From Frigoribacterium sp. (GTDB taxonomy: Bacteria > Actinomycetota > Actinomycetes > Actinomycetales > Microbacteriaceae): a DNA stretch of 56,939 nt. A program made the translations under genes and the position numbers. The notes beneath the pieces were generated by a model. It did no database searches. It was not told the origin of the DNA and was given only the letters and a program-made list of their open reading frames with translations. The stretch lies in assembly GCA_025408445.1 (NCBI GenBank), contig JANYIZ010000132.1:1-56939 (forward strand). Reading direction: 5' to 3'. Positions 42,653-50,850 of the stretch are shown here, piece after piece (within the stretch, counting starts at the first letter, position 1; every line of letters starts with the position of its first letter).

Positions 42653-44374
42653 GTGGCGTCGCAGGACGAACCTCTCACCTTCCCCGATGAGCCGCGAGCC
42701 GAACTCGATCGTGCGCTCAGCGAACTTGTGGACCGCGCTCAGGATGTGCTCGCCACGCAGGGACGCCTGCGCGCTCTGCTCCGGGCGAATCTTGCCGTCG
42801 TGGAACACCTCGAGCTGCCCGTCGTCCTCGAGCGGATCGTGCAAGCCGCGGTGGACCTGGTGGGCTCCGAGTACGGCGCGCTCGGGGTGATCGCTCCCGG
42901 TGGCGGTCTCGAGCAGTTCATCCATGTCGGGATTCCTCCCGAACAGGCTCTCATCATCGGCCACCTCCCGGAGGGGCACGGCTTACTCGGTGCCCTCATC
43001 GACGACCCCCGTCCAATCCGACTCGAGCACCTCCACGACGACGCGCGGTCAAGCGGATTCCCGGCCGGCCATCCGGCGATGGAGAGCTTCCTCGGGGTGC
43101 CGATCCGGGTGCGCGACGTGGTCTATGGCAATCTCTACCTGAGCAACCAGGCTTCCGGGGCCTTCAGCAGTGAAGACGAACAGCTCGTCGAATCGCTCGC
43201 AGCCTCCGCCGGGTTCGCCATCGATAATGCCCGGCTGTTCGCCGAGACTCGTCGCCGACAGGCTTGGTCTGCTGCTTCCGCCGAGATCACCGCCGCGATG
43301 CTCTCCTCCGACCGGTCGGACTCTCTCTCCACCCTGGTGAGCCGCGTGCTCGTGCTCGCCGAGAGCGACCTCGTCTGCATGATCCTTCCCCACTCGACCG
43401 CCGACACGCTGGTTGTGGAGATCGCTCGCGGCGACGGCGAGGCCGATCTCGTCGGTCGACGCTTCCCCTCGGCCGGCACTCTTGCCGGCAGCGTTCTCGA
43501 GGGTAAGCAGCCCCGCCTCGTCGGGGGCGGAAGCCCCGATTCCGAGCTCTTCTCGACCGAGAACCCGCTCGGCCCGATGATGGCTGTTCCCCTCATTTCC
43601 TCCGGCCGGGCCGAGGGTGTGTTACTGGTCGCGCGCATGGCGGGAGGTCTCTGCTTCGCTCCGTCCGATCTCGAGATGGCCGCGGACTTCGCCGGGCAGG
43701 CGAGCCTTGCCATGCAGCTCGCCCGCGCCCGGGCGTCCGAACAGCGGATGCTGCTGCTCGAGGATCGCGGACGGATCGCGCGCGACCTGCACGACCACGT
43801 CATCCAGCAGCTTTTCGGCACCGGTCTCGAACTGCAGAGCGTCGCCGGATCGATCGAATCGGAGGTCGATCGGGAGCGGATCCTCCAGTCGGTGAGCCAC
43901 CTCGACTCCGCCGTCACCCAGATTCGCACGGTGATCTTCGCCCTCTCCGCTCGCGAAGATACCCGTGATTCTGTGCGGCACCGCATCATCGACCTGGCCA
44001 ACGACATCAGCTCTGGACTGCAGAAGAGCCCGACAGTCGCTTTCACCGGTCCGGTCGACCTCGTCGTTACCAGTGGACTCGCCGATGACGTCGTAGCGGT
44101 GACCCGCGAAGCACTGGCGAACGCTGCGAAGCATGCCAGCGCGGAGCAGACCGCAGTAACGCTCGACGTCGGGGATGGCATGATCCACCTGGTGATCTCC
44201 GACAACGGGGGAGGAATCACCGACACGTCCCGTCGCAGCGGGCTGGCTAACCTCGAGGCCAGGGCGATTAATCGCGGCGGATCGTTCGTCGTGGATTCCA
44301 GCGCCGAGGGCACCCGGCTTTACTGGAGCGTCCCGATGGACAGCAGTGACGAAGACGGAACGGAGGCCTCATGA
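42653..44374 (+). CDS. devS: GAF-domain histidine kinase, DosS/DevS-like
   Basis: A 573-residue soluble kinase with the DosS layout: GAF-A (residues about 50-190), GAF-B (about 200-360), HisKA_3 with phospho-acceptor His380 in RIARDLHDHVIQQLF, and HATPase_c with REALANAAKHA and ISDNGGGI. GAF-A contains GFPAGHPAM with His140, at the position of the heme-binding His of M. tuberculosis DosS (GFPxHHPPM region, from memory), so O2 or redox sensing by heme is likely. Start GTG 42653 is preceded by AGGGGAA; a GTG at 42620 is in frame. The stop overlaps the regulator's start in ATGA, giving strict coupling. Confidence 0.9.
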   Translation: MASQDEPLTFPDEPRAELDRALSELVDRAQDVLATQGRLRALLRANLAVVEHLELPVVLERIVQAAVDLVGSEYGALGVIAPGGGLEQFIHVGIPPEQALIIGHLPEGHGLLGALIDDPRPIRLEHLHDDARSSGFPAGHPAMESFLGVPIRVRDVVYGNLYLSNQASGAFSSEDEQLVESLAASAGFAIDNARLFAETRRRQAWSAASAEITAAMLSSDRSDSLSTLVSRVLVLAESDLVCMILPHSTADTLVVEIARGDGEADLVGRRFPSAGTLAGSVLEGKQPRLVGGGSPDSELFSTENPLGPMMAVPLISSGRAEGVLLVARMAGGLCFAPSDLEMAADFAGQASLAMQLARARASEQRMLLLEDRGRIARDLHDHVIQQLFGTGLELQSVAGSIESEVDRERILQSVSHLDSAVTQIRTVIFALSAREDTRDSVRHRIIDLANDISSGLQKSPTVAFTGPVDLVVTSGLADDVVAVTREALANAAKHASAEQTAVTLDVGDGMIHLVISDNGGGITDTSRRSGLANLEARAINRGGSFVVDSSAEGTRLYWSVPMDSSDEDGTEAS

Positions 44375-45012
44375 TCCGGGTCTTCCTTGTCGACGATCAC
44401 GAGATCGTGCGGCGCGGAATCGCGGAACTGCTCGGTACAGAGCATGACATCGAGGTAATCGGTGAAGCGGGCACCGCGGCGCAGGCCCGGTCACGCATCG
44501 CCGCGACCCTTCCCGATGTGGTGCTGCTCGATGTGCGCCTTCCCGACGGGAGCGGTATCGACGTCTGCCGAGACGTGCGATCGCACAATCCAGAGGTCAA
44601 GTGCCTCATCCTCACGGCCTACGACGACGAGGAGGCGCTGTCCGCTGCCATCATCGCCGGGGCATCCGGCTATGTGCTTAAGGATGTCCGCGGCAGCGGC
44701 CTCGTCGAGTCGCTTCGGAAGGTGGCGAGCGGTCGCTCCCTGCTCGACCCGATGCTTACCCGCAAGGTCATCGAGCGCATCCATACCCGCTCCGACACCG
44801 ACCCGCGCCTCGGGTCGCTGACCGCCAGGGAGACACAGATTCTCTCCCTGATCGCGGGCGGGCTCACCAACCGCCAGATCGGCACGGAACTCTCGCTTGC
44901 CGAGAAGACAGTGAAGAACTACATCTCCGGGCTGCTTGCCAAGCTCGGTCTGCAGCGCCGCACCCAGGCCGCGATCCTGCATCTCGGGTCGCATCCAACA
45001 GCAGAGGGCTGA
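44371..45012 (+). CDS. devR: NarL/LuxR-family response regulator, DosR/DevR-like
   Basis: A 213-residue regulator nearly colinear with M. tuberculosis DosR. Receiver: Asp8/Asp9 in LVDDHEIVRRG, phospho-acceptor Asp54 in LLDVRLPDGSG, Thr82, Tyr101 and Lys104, the same numbers as in DosR. The LuxR-type DNA-binding domain has LTARETQILSLIAGGLTNRQ and AEKTVKNYISGLLAKLG, with Lys178, Lys181 and Asn182 corresponding to the DosR residues that read the box half-site. It should bind the palindromes near the three USP genes and drive hypoxia genes. Overlaps the kinase gene by 4 bases and ends 40 bp from the convergent acs gene. Confidence 0.93.
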   Translation: MIRVFLVDDHEIVRRGIAELLGTEHDIEVIGEAGTAAQARSRIAATLPDVVLLDVRLPDGSGIDVCRDVRSHNPEVKCLILTAYDDEEALSAAIIAGASGYVLKDVRGSGLVESLRKVASGRSLLDPMLTRKVIERIHTRSDTDPRLGSLTARETQILSLIAGGLTNRQIGTELSLAEKTVKNYISGLLAKLGLQRRTQAAILHLGSHPTAEG

Positions 45013-45052
45013 TCGGGCACCAAATCCCGCTCCGCGCCGGAGCTTCAGGGTG

Positions 45053-47071
45053 CTAGCGCCGGTCCCTCACAATTTCGGCGATGAGACGCGGAACCGAATC
45101 ATCCTGCAGTGACGTTGTGTCGCCGAGTTCGCGACCATCGACGATGTCTCCGAGCAGCCGCCGCATGATTTTGCCCGAGCGCGTCTTCGGTAGGTCCGGA
45201 ACGATCACAATGTCCCGTGGCTTGGCGATCGCCCCAATCTCATGGGTCACATGAGCGCGAAGTGCCGCCTCGAATTCACGAGCCGCAGCCGGGTCATCCG
45301 CAATCGGTACTGAGGGAATGACGAACGCGGCGATCGCCTGTCCGGTGGTCGCATCCGCAACGCCGACAACTCCCGCCTCTCCAACCATCGGATGCGACAC
45401 AAGGGCAGATTCGATTTCAATGGTCGACAGTCGGTGTCCGGAGACGTTGATCACGTCATCGATTCGACCGAGCAACCAGATGTAGCCGTCGTCGTCATAC
45501 TTCGCGCCATCTCCGGCGAAGAAGTATCCGCGGCTCGCGTATTTCTTCCAGTACGAGTCACGATAGCGCTCAGGATTTCGCCAGACCGTGCGCGCCATCG
45601 CCGGCCAGGTGCCGTCGATCACGATGTAGCCGCCAGAGCCGAAAGGCACCTCGATACCCTCTTCGTCGACGATCCGGACCGTGAGCCCCGGCAGTGCGAA
45701 AGTCGCCGATCCGGGCTTTAGGTTCGTGACGCCGGGCAAAGGCGCAACGATAGCCGCACCGGTCTCTGATTGCCACCAGGTGTCGACGATCGGAGCGTCA
45801 CCCCTTCCGACGTTCTCGCGAAACCAGATCCAGGCTGCCGGGTTGATCGACTCTCCCACGGTGCCGAGCAGGCGGATGCTCGAGCGGTCCCAGGTCGCCG
45901 GAAGGCCATCCGGAAACCAGGTCATGAAGGTGCGGATAAGTGTTGGCGCGGTGTAGTACGTCGTGACGCCGTAGCGCTCGATGATCTCAAAATGGCGCCC
46001 GGTATGCGGAGTATTGGGTGTGCCCTCGTAGAGCACGGATGTCGCGCCGTTCGAGAAAGGTCCGTAGAGCACGTAGGTGTGCGCCGTGACCCAGGCGAGG
46101 TCGGCCGTGCACCAGTACACATCGTTGTCCTGTGCATCGAAGATCGCCCAGTGGCTCCACGATGCCTGCGTGAGGTACCCGCCGGAGGTGTGCACGACTC
46201 CCTTCGGGGTGCCCGTCGTTCCCGAGGTGTAAATGATGAACAGCGGCGTTTCGGAGTCGAAGAACTGCGGCTCGTGAACATCCGCGGCCGCGCCGACGGC
46301 ATCGTGCCACCAGACATCCCGGCCTTCGGTCCACGGGATCCCCGGAGTGGCCTCACCCGTTCGACGAACAACGAGAACGTGCTCGAGGGTCGTATTACCG
46401 GCAACGGCGGCATCGGCCTGGCTTTTCACCGCCACAGCCTTTCCGCGGCGAAACTGGCCATCAGAGGTCACGAGTAGCTTCGCCCCGGTGTCCTCGACAC
46501 GAAAACGCAAAGCTTCGGCCGAAAATCCACCGAAAACCAGAGAGTGGATGGCGCCGAGTCGAGCAATCGCGAGGGTGATGACGATGCTCTCGGGAATCAC
46601 CGGAAGGTAGACGACCACCCGATCGCCTTCGACAATGCCGAGTGCGGTGAGGGCATTGGCCGCCTGGGCGACCCGTTTTTGCAGGTCGGCATAGGTAATC
46701 ACCTCGCGGTCACCGAGTTCACCCTCGAAATTGATGGCGACGCGGTCACCACGACCGGCCACGACGTGCCGGTCGACACAGTTGACGGCGACGTTGAGCG
46801 TGCCGCCAACGAACCATTCTGCCGACGGGATCGACAGTTCCGGTTCGCTCGCTGCATCCGTTCCTCCGGTCGGCCTGGCCGGCGACCAGGTGTGGGCGGT
46901 GTGCCAGCGCTCTGCCCAATCCAGCCGGTCGGCCTGGCGCTCCCAGAAAGCGAGCGGGTCTCTGGCGGCGCGCGCCCATTCGGACCCGTCGACGTTCGCT
47001 GTCGCCGCGAAGTCAGCCGGGGGAGGGAAGACCCGTGTCTCGCGGGAAAGATTTTCGATCGTTTCGGTCAC
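45053..47071 (-). CDS. acs: Acetyl-CoA synthetase (AMP-forming)
   Basis: A protein of about 672 residues, the usual length of the family. Core motifs: YTSGTTGTPKGVVHTSGGYL near 260, the W-x-T-AD-x-AWVTAHTYV acetate pocket region near 310, WWQSETGAAIV near 410, and the PKTRSGKIMRRLLGDI near 625 with the Lys that is typically acetylated by Pat. It makes acetyl-CoA from acetate, ATP and CoA in the cytosol. The start is uncertain: GTG 47071 (TETIENLSRE) gives the family's normal N-terminus but has no clear ribosome-binding site, so leaderless translation is possible; an in-frame GTG at 47125 gives 18 more residues. The gene may use acetate from phosphoketolase metabolism. Confidence 0.95.
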   Translation of the reverse strand: MTETIENLSRETRVFPPPADFAATANVDGSEWARAARDPLAFWERQADRLDWAERWHTAHTWSPARPTGGTDAASEPELSIPSAEWFVGGTLNVAVNCVDRHVVAGRGDRVAINFEGELGDREVITYADLQKRVAQAANALTALGIVEGDRVVVYLPVIPESIVITLAIARLGAIHSLVFGGFSAEALRFRVEDTGAKLLVTSDGQFRRGKAVAVKSQADAAVAGNTTLEHVLVVRRTGEATPGIPWTEGRDVWWHDAVGAAADVHEPQFFDSETPLFIIYTSGTTGTPKGVVHTSGGYLTQASWSHWAIFDAQDNDVYWCTADLAWVTAHTYVLYGPFSNGATSVLYEGTPNTPHTGRHFEIIERYGVTTYYTAPTLIRTFMTWFPDGLPATWDRSSIRLLGTVGESINPAAWIWFRENVGRGDAPIVDTWWQSETGAAIVAPLPGVTNLKPGSATFALPGLTVRIVDEEGIEVPFGSGGYIVIDGTWPAMARTVWRNPERYRDSYWKKYASRGYFFAGDGAKYDDDGYIWLLGRIDDVINVSGHRLSTIEIESALVSHPMVGEAGVVGVADATTGQAIAAFVIPSVPIADDPAAAREFEAALRAHVTHEIGAIAKPRDIVIVPDLPKTRSGKIMRRLLGDIVDGRELGDTTSLQDDSVPRLIAEIVRDRR

Positions 47072-47226
47072 TGGTTGCACGCTACAGTTTCGCGGCCAGC
47101 GGTCGTTGTTCTCGCGTAAGACCACGTAACGAAGACCGGCACGACTCGGTTACCTCCCGCCAACGCCAACCCGATCTCGGTGCGAGGTAAAGCTCCGGAG
47201 CTGGCCAAAGGGCGCAGACTTGACCG

Positions 47227-48156
47227 ATGAAGACACTGACTCTGCTGAATTCGACCGTCGAAGTTCCGAATATCATTCTCGGGCTGATGCGGATCGAACC
47301 GCTCTCCGATTCACAAATCCGCTCCCTGGTGGGAGCCGCGATCGACTCCGGCATCACGTTTTTCGATCACGCGGACGTTTATGGTGACACCACCCACGGA
47401 TGCGAACGACGATTCGGTGAGGCGATCACGTTCTCCGCGGCCGAGCGGTCGGCCATCACGATCCAGTCGAAGGTGGGCATCCGCTCGGGGTTCTGGGACT
47501 ACTCGAAAGAGCACATCCTCCGTTCCGTTGATGAATCCCTCGCCGCACTCCAGACCGACTACCTCGACCTCCTGCTGCTTCACCGCCCGGATGCCCTGGT
47601 CGAACCCGATGAGGTGGCAGCCGCTTTCGACACGCTGCACAGCTCGGGGAAGGTGCGCCAGTTCGGGGTGTCGAATCACACTCCCGGGCAAATCGAACTG
47701 CTCGCCGCGTCGCTGAACCAAGCTCTCGTTGTAAACCAGGTGCAGCTCAGCATCACCCACGCCCCGCTCATCGCTGCGGGAGTCTCCGCCAACATGGCCG
47801 GGCTCGACCAGTCGATCGATCGCGACAACGGCATCCTCGACTTCTGCCGCCTGAAGGAGATCACCCTCCAGGCCTGGTCGCCATTCCAGAAGGGGTTCTT
47901 CGACGGAGTATTCCTCGGAGACCGGGAGAACTACGCGGAGTTGAACGACGTGATCGACGAACTCGCGATCAGCTACGAGGTGCCCGCCGCCGCCATTGCG
48001 GTGGCGTGGATCACGCGTCATCCGGCCAACATGCAGGTGGTGCTCGGAACCACGAATATCGACCGAGTGCGCGACTCGGCGGCCGGTTCGGACGTGCCTC
48101 TCACCCGCCCGGAGTGGTATCGCCTCTTCACGGCGGCGGGTCACGTGTTGCCGTAG
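47227..48156 (+). CDS. Aldo/keto reductase (YdhF-like)
   Basis: A 309-residue NADPH-dependent oxidoreductase. The catalytic tetrad is present: Asp in FFDHADVYGDTTHGCERRFG near 47, with Tyr near 52, Lys in TIQSKVGIRSG near 79 and His in LLLLHRPDALV near 118. The N-terminus (LGLMRIEPLSDSQI) and VRQFGVSNHTPGQIELL are like the YdhF subgroup of E. coli. ATG at 47227 is 155 bp from the divergent acs start. Substrate unknown; carbonyl detoxification is the usual guess. Confidence 0.88.
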   Translation: MKTLTLLNSTVEVPNIILGLMRIEPLSDSQIRSLVGAAIDSGITFFDHADVYGDTTHGCERRFGEAITFSAAERSAITIQSKVGIRSGFWDYSKEHILRSVDESLAALQTDYLDLLLLHRPDALVEPDEVAAAFDTLHSSGKVRQFGVSNHTPGQIELLAASLNQALVVNQVQLSITHAPLIAAGVSANMAGLDQSIDRDNGILDFCRLKEITLQAWSPFQKGFFDGVFLGDRENYAELNDVIDELAISYEVPAAAIAVAWITRHPANMQVVLGTTNIDRVRDSAAGSDVPLTRPEWYRLFTAAGHVLP

Positions 48157-48182
48157 CCGCAGCGGAAGCGTCGGTCACCGCA

Positions 48183-49172
48183 TCATTGTGCGGCCCTTGT
48201 CACCTCGGGCGTGCGGACACGAAGTGCATTCGGCTCGATCCACGCCGTGAACGCCATCGCTTCACCGAAGCCGTCGCCATCGAGTTCGATTTCTTCGGGA
48301 TCCGACAGGCGCGCGGTGAATGACGTGCCCGTTTCATAGTGAAGATCTGGATTGTTCTTGTGTTCTCCTGCAATCGCTTTTCCGGCTTTTGTGCGCCGAA
48401 CGACACCATTCGTCCAGGCGACTTTCACCCAGACCCTGATCCAACCAAGCACGCCATCGGGTCGAGTCATCATGAGGTCGAATTTGCCGTCGTCCAGCAC
48501 CGCTTCGGGCATGAGCAGAATGTTTGCCTGCAGGGAGCCGCAGTTGCCGAGGATCAAGGTGTGCACGGTCGTTCGCCTGCGAGGTCCATCATCGAGCCGG
48601 AACTGGAGGTGAAGCTTCGATGGGTCTCGCAGTGAGGCGGCAAGGGCTTTTATGTAGGCAACCCAGCCAGCTTTGGCTTTGAGCTTCTCGTCGGTATTGG
48701 CGATCATTTTCGCATCGAGGCCCAGTCCAGCCATCACCACGAACGCATGTTGATCCCGGCTCTTATCAGCCCGTTCAATGCGGATCATGCCAAGGTCGAT
48801 CGGTCGATCTACCCCGGTGAAGGCGACCTTGACGCTTCCCGGCAGATCGTTGAGTGTCAACTTGAGGTTGCGCGCGAGAAGGTTTCCGGTGCCCGATGGC
48901 AGGAGGGCAACGGACGCCTCATGCCCCCGCAACGCTTCGACAACCGCTCGAACCGTGCCATCACCGCCCGCGACGATCACCATATCGACGCACTGCGCAA
49001 GGGCTTCTCCCGTCGCGCCCTGGCCGACGTCATCAATGGAGGTTTCAAACCAGAGGGTTTCCCCCCAACCGGCGGCCACAGCCTCCGAGATCACTGCTTC
49101 GCGGAGAGTAGGGAGGTCTACCTTGATGGGGTTGTACACGACCGCGGCAACACGGGGGCTGGCATTGTTCAT
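48183..49172 (-). CDS. Diacylglycerol kinase-like lipid kinase
   Basis: A 329-residue protein of the DAGK catalytic family (YegS/LCB5 type). The nucleotide-binding motif VIVAGGDGTVRAVVEAL near 75 and LLPSGTGNLLARNL near 105 are clear, followed by the beta-sandwich domain with GLGLDAKMIANTDE near 160 and DGDGFGEAMAF at the end. It phosphorylates diacylglycerol, ceramide or a related lipid at the membrane surface. ATG 49172 (NNASPRVAAVVYNPIK) begins the fold; in-frame extension further upstream is unsupported. It is convergent with the aldo/keto reductase gene and diverges from the MoxR gene. Confidence 0.85.
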   Translation of the reverse strand: MNNASPRVAAVVYNPIKVDLPTLREAVISEAVAAGWGETLWFETSIDDVGQGATGEALAQCVDMVIVAGGDGTVRAVVEALRGHEASVALLPSGTGNLLARNLKLTLNDLPGSVKVAFTGVDRPIDLGMIRIERADKSRDQHAFVVMAGLGLDAKMIANTDEKLKAKAGWVAYIKALAASLRDPSKLHLQFRLDDGPRRRTTVHTLILGNCGSLQANILLMPEAVLDDGKFDLMMTRPDGVLGWIRVWVKVAWTNGVVRRTKAGKAIAGEHKNNPDLHYETGTSFTARLSDPEEIELDGDGFGEAMAFTAWIEPNALRVRTPEVTRAAQ

Positions 49173-49432
49173 GGAGTCATCGTAAGGGCGGGAATCGAGC
49201 GGGGAGAGCGGGTTGACCAGCCCGTAATTTGCGGCCAGAATGGCAATTTTCGTTCCGCACTGGGTTCCGCCGCCCTGTCCCGCGGGGTCCATGAGCGTCT
49301 CGGTCACCCACCGAGTTCGGCGGCGAGGTGCTCGCCGGTGAGGGTGCAATCCGTGGTCCAACCCTTCGCCTTGGCTGGGACCATGGCGTATTCACTGCGG
49401 TCACTGGTCAGGGGCGGGGTAGCTTTGTTGAG

Positions 49433-50818
49433 GTGATACGACCCCCCCAGACAACCGTCGGCGAGCTCCGGTCTTCCGGCCATGTGCAGAAGACACTGCG
49501 CGTCGAGATCCGCGACAATCTTCTCTCCGCGCTCCGCGAGGGCCGCGACCCGTGGCCCGGGCTGCACGGCTTCGCCTCCACCGTCATCCCGCAGCTCGAG
49601 CGGGCCCTCATCGCCGGCCATGACATCGTGCTTCTCGGCGAGCGCGGGCAGGGCAAGACCCGCCTGTTGCGCACGATGGTCGGGCTGCTCGATGAGTGGA
49701 GTCCAGTGATCAAGGACTCCGAGCTCGGTGAGCACCCCTTCGAACCCATAACCGTAACGAGTGCGCGCCGCGCCATCGAGCTGGGGGATGACCTCCCGGT
49801 CGCCTGGCGCGGCCGAGACGAGCGGTATGCCGAGAAGCTCGCCACCCCGGACACGAGTGTGGCCGACCTGATCGGCGATGTCGATCCGATGAAGGTCGCG
49901 GAGGGTCGGAGCCTGGGGGATCCGGAGACCATCCACTTCGGCCTGATCCCGCGCAGCCACCGCGGCATCGTCGCAATCAACGAGCTGCCCGACCTGGCCG
50001 AGCGCATCCAGGTCGCGATGCTCAACGTGATGGAGGAACGCGACATCCAGATCCGCGGCTACGTGCTGCGCCTCCCGCTCGATGTGCTCGTGGTGGCCAG
50101 TGCAAACCCCGAGGACTACACCAACCGCGGGCGGATCATCACCCCGCTGAAGGATCGCTTCGGCGCCGAGATTCGCACCCACTATCCGACCGAACTCGCC
50201 GATGAGATCGCCATCATCCGCCAGGAGTCCGACCTCGTCGCCGATGTGCCCGACTACCTCGTCGAGATCCTCGCCCGCTTCACGCGCGCCCTGCGCGAGT
50301 CGTCCGCGGTCGACCAGCGCAGCGGTGTGAGCGCCCGCTTCGCCATCGCGGGAGCCGAGACTATCGCCGCAGCCGCGATCCACCGGGCGACCCGCCAGGG
50401 CGAGGCGGATGCCGTGGCCCGGCCGGTGGACCTGGAGACGGCCGTCGACGTGCTCGGCGGCAAGATCGAGTTCGAGTCGGGGGAGGAGGGGCGAGAAGAC
50501 GAGATTCTCGACCATCTCCTCCGCACTGCCACTGCCGAAACAGTGCGGGCCCATTTCCGTGGTCTCGACTTTGCCGTGCTGGTGGAGTCGATCGCGAGCG
50601 GGGTCATGGTCACCACCGGCGAGCAGGTCACCGCCCGCGACTTTCTCGCCGGCCTCCCGGTGCTCGGCGAATCGGAGCTCTACGACGAGATCTGTACCCG
50701 TCTCGGTGCCACCAACGACGGGCAGCGAGCCGGCGCGATCGAGCTCGCTCTCGAGGGCCTCTACCTCATGCGCAAGATCAGCAAAGAGAGCGGCGAGGGT
50801 GAGGTCATTTATGGCTAG
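49433..50818 (+). CDS. MoxR/magnesium-chelatase-type AAA+ ATPase
   Basis: A 461-residue cytoplasmic ATPase. Walker A is LLGERGQGKTRLL near 69, Walker B GIVAINELPDLAERIQVAML near 176, followed by sensor region VLVVASANPEDYTNRGRIIT near 220 and the arginine-rich PLKDRFGAEIRTHYP. A C-terminal lid domain follows. It is longer than typical MoxR proteins. It pairs with the VWA protein encoded next, the usual partner: MoxR/VWA pairs act as chaperone-like metal- or cofactor-inserting systems. GTG start 49433 is a best guess; the upstream frame is not protein-like. The stop lies inside a 16-bp tandem duplication that separates it from the VWA gene. Confidence 0.88.
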   Translation: MIRPPQTTVGELRSSGHVQKTLRVEIRDNLLSALREGRDPWPGLHGFASTVIPQLERALIAGHDIVLLGERGQGKTRLLRTMVGLLDEWSPVIKDSELGEHPFEPITVTSARRAIELGDDLPVAWRGRDERYAEKLATPDTSVADLIGDVDPMKVAEGRSLGDPETIHFGLIPRSHRGIVAINELPDLAERIQVAMLNVMEERDIQIRGYVLRLPLDVLVVASANPEDYTNRGRIITPLKDRFGAEIRTHYPTELADEIAIIRQESDLVADVPDYLVEILARFTRALRESSAVDQRSGVSARFAIAGAETIAAAAIHRATRQGEADAVARPVDLETAVDVLGGKIEFESGEEGREDEILDHLLRTATAETVRAHFRGLDFAVLVESIASGVMVTTGEQVTARDFLAGLPVLGESELYDEICTRLGATNDGQRAGAIELALEGLYLMRKISKESGEGEVIYG

Positions 50819-50850
50819 GAATAACTGTGGCTAGGAATAACTGTGGCTAG
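50812..50850. repeat. 16-bp tandem repeat at the MoxR/VWA junction
   Basis: tggctaggaataactg occurs at 50812-50827 and 50828-50843, followed by a partial third copy. It contains the MoxR stop codon and the ribosome-binding AGGAAT of the VWA gene. An ATG at 50811 now opens an 8-codon frame ending in TAG. Confidence 0.95.

Noticed and set aside
43250-43700. The GAF-B region of the DosS-like kinase as a second heme domain
   Set aside because: In DosS the second GAF lacks heme and I see no additional conserved His context here.
49304-50554. A 416-codon minus-strand open frame antisense to the MoxR-type gene
   Set aside because: The plus frame has Walker A/B motifs and continuous family character.
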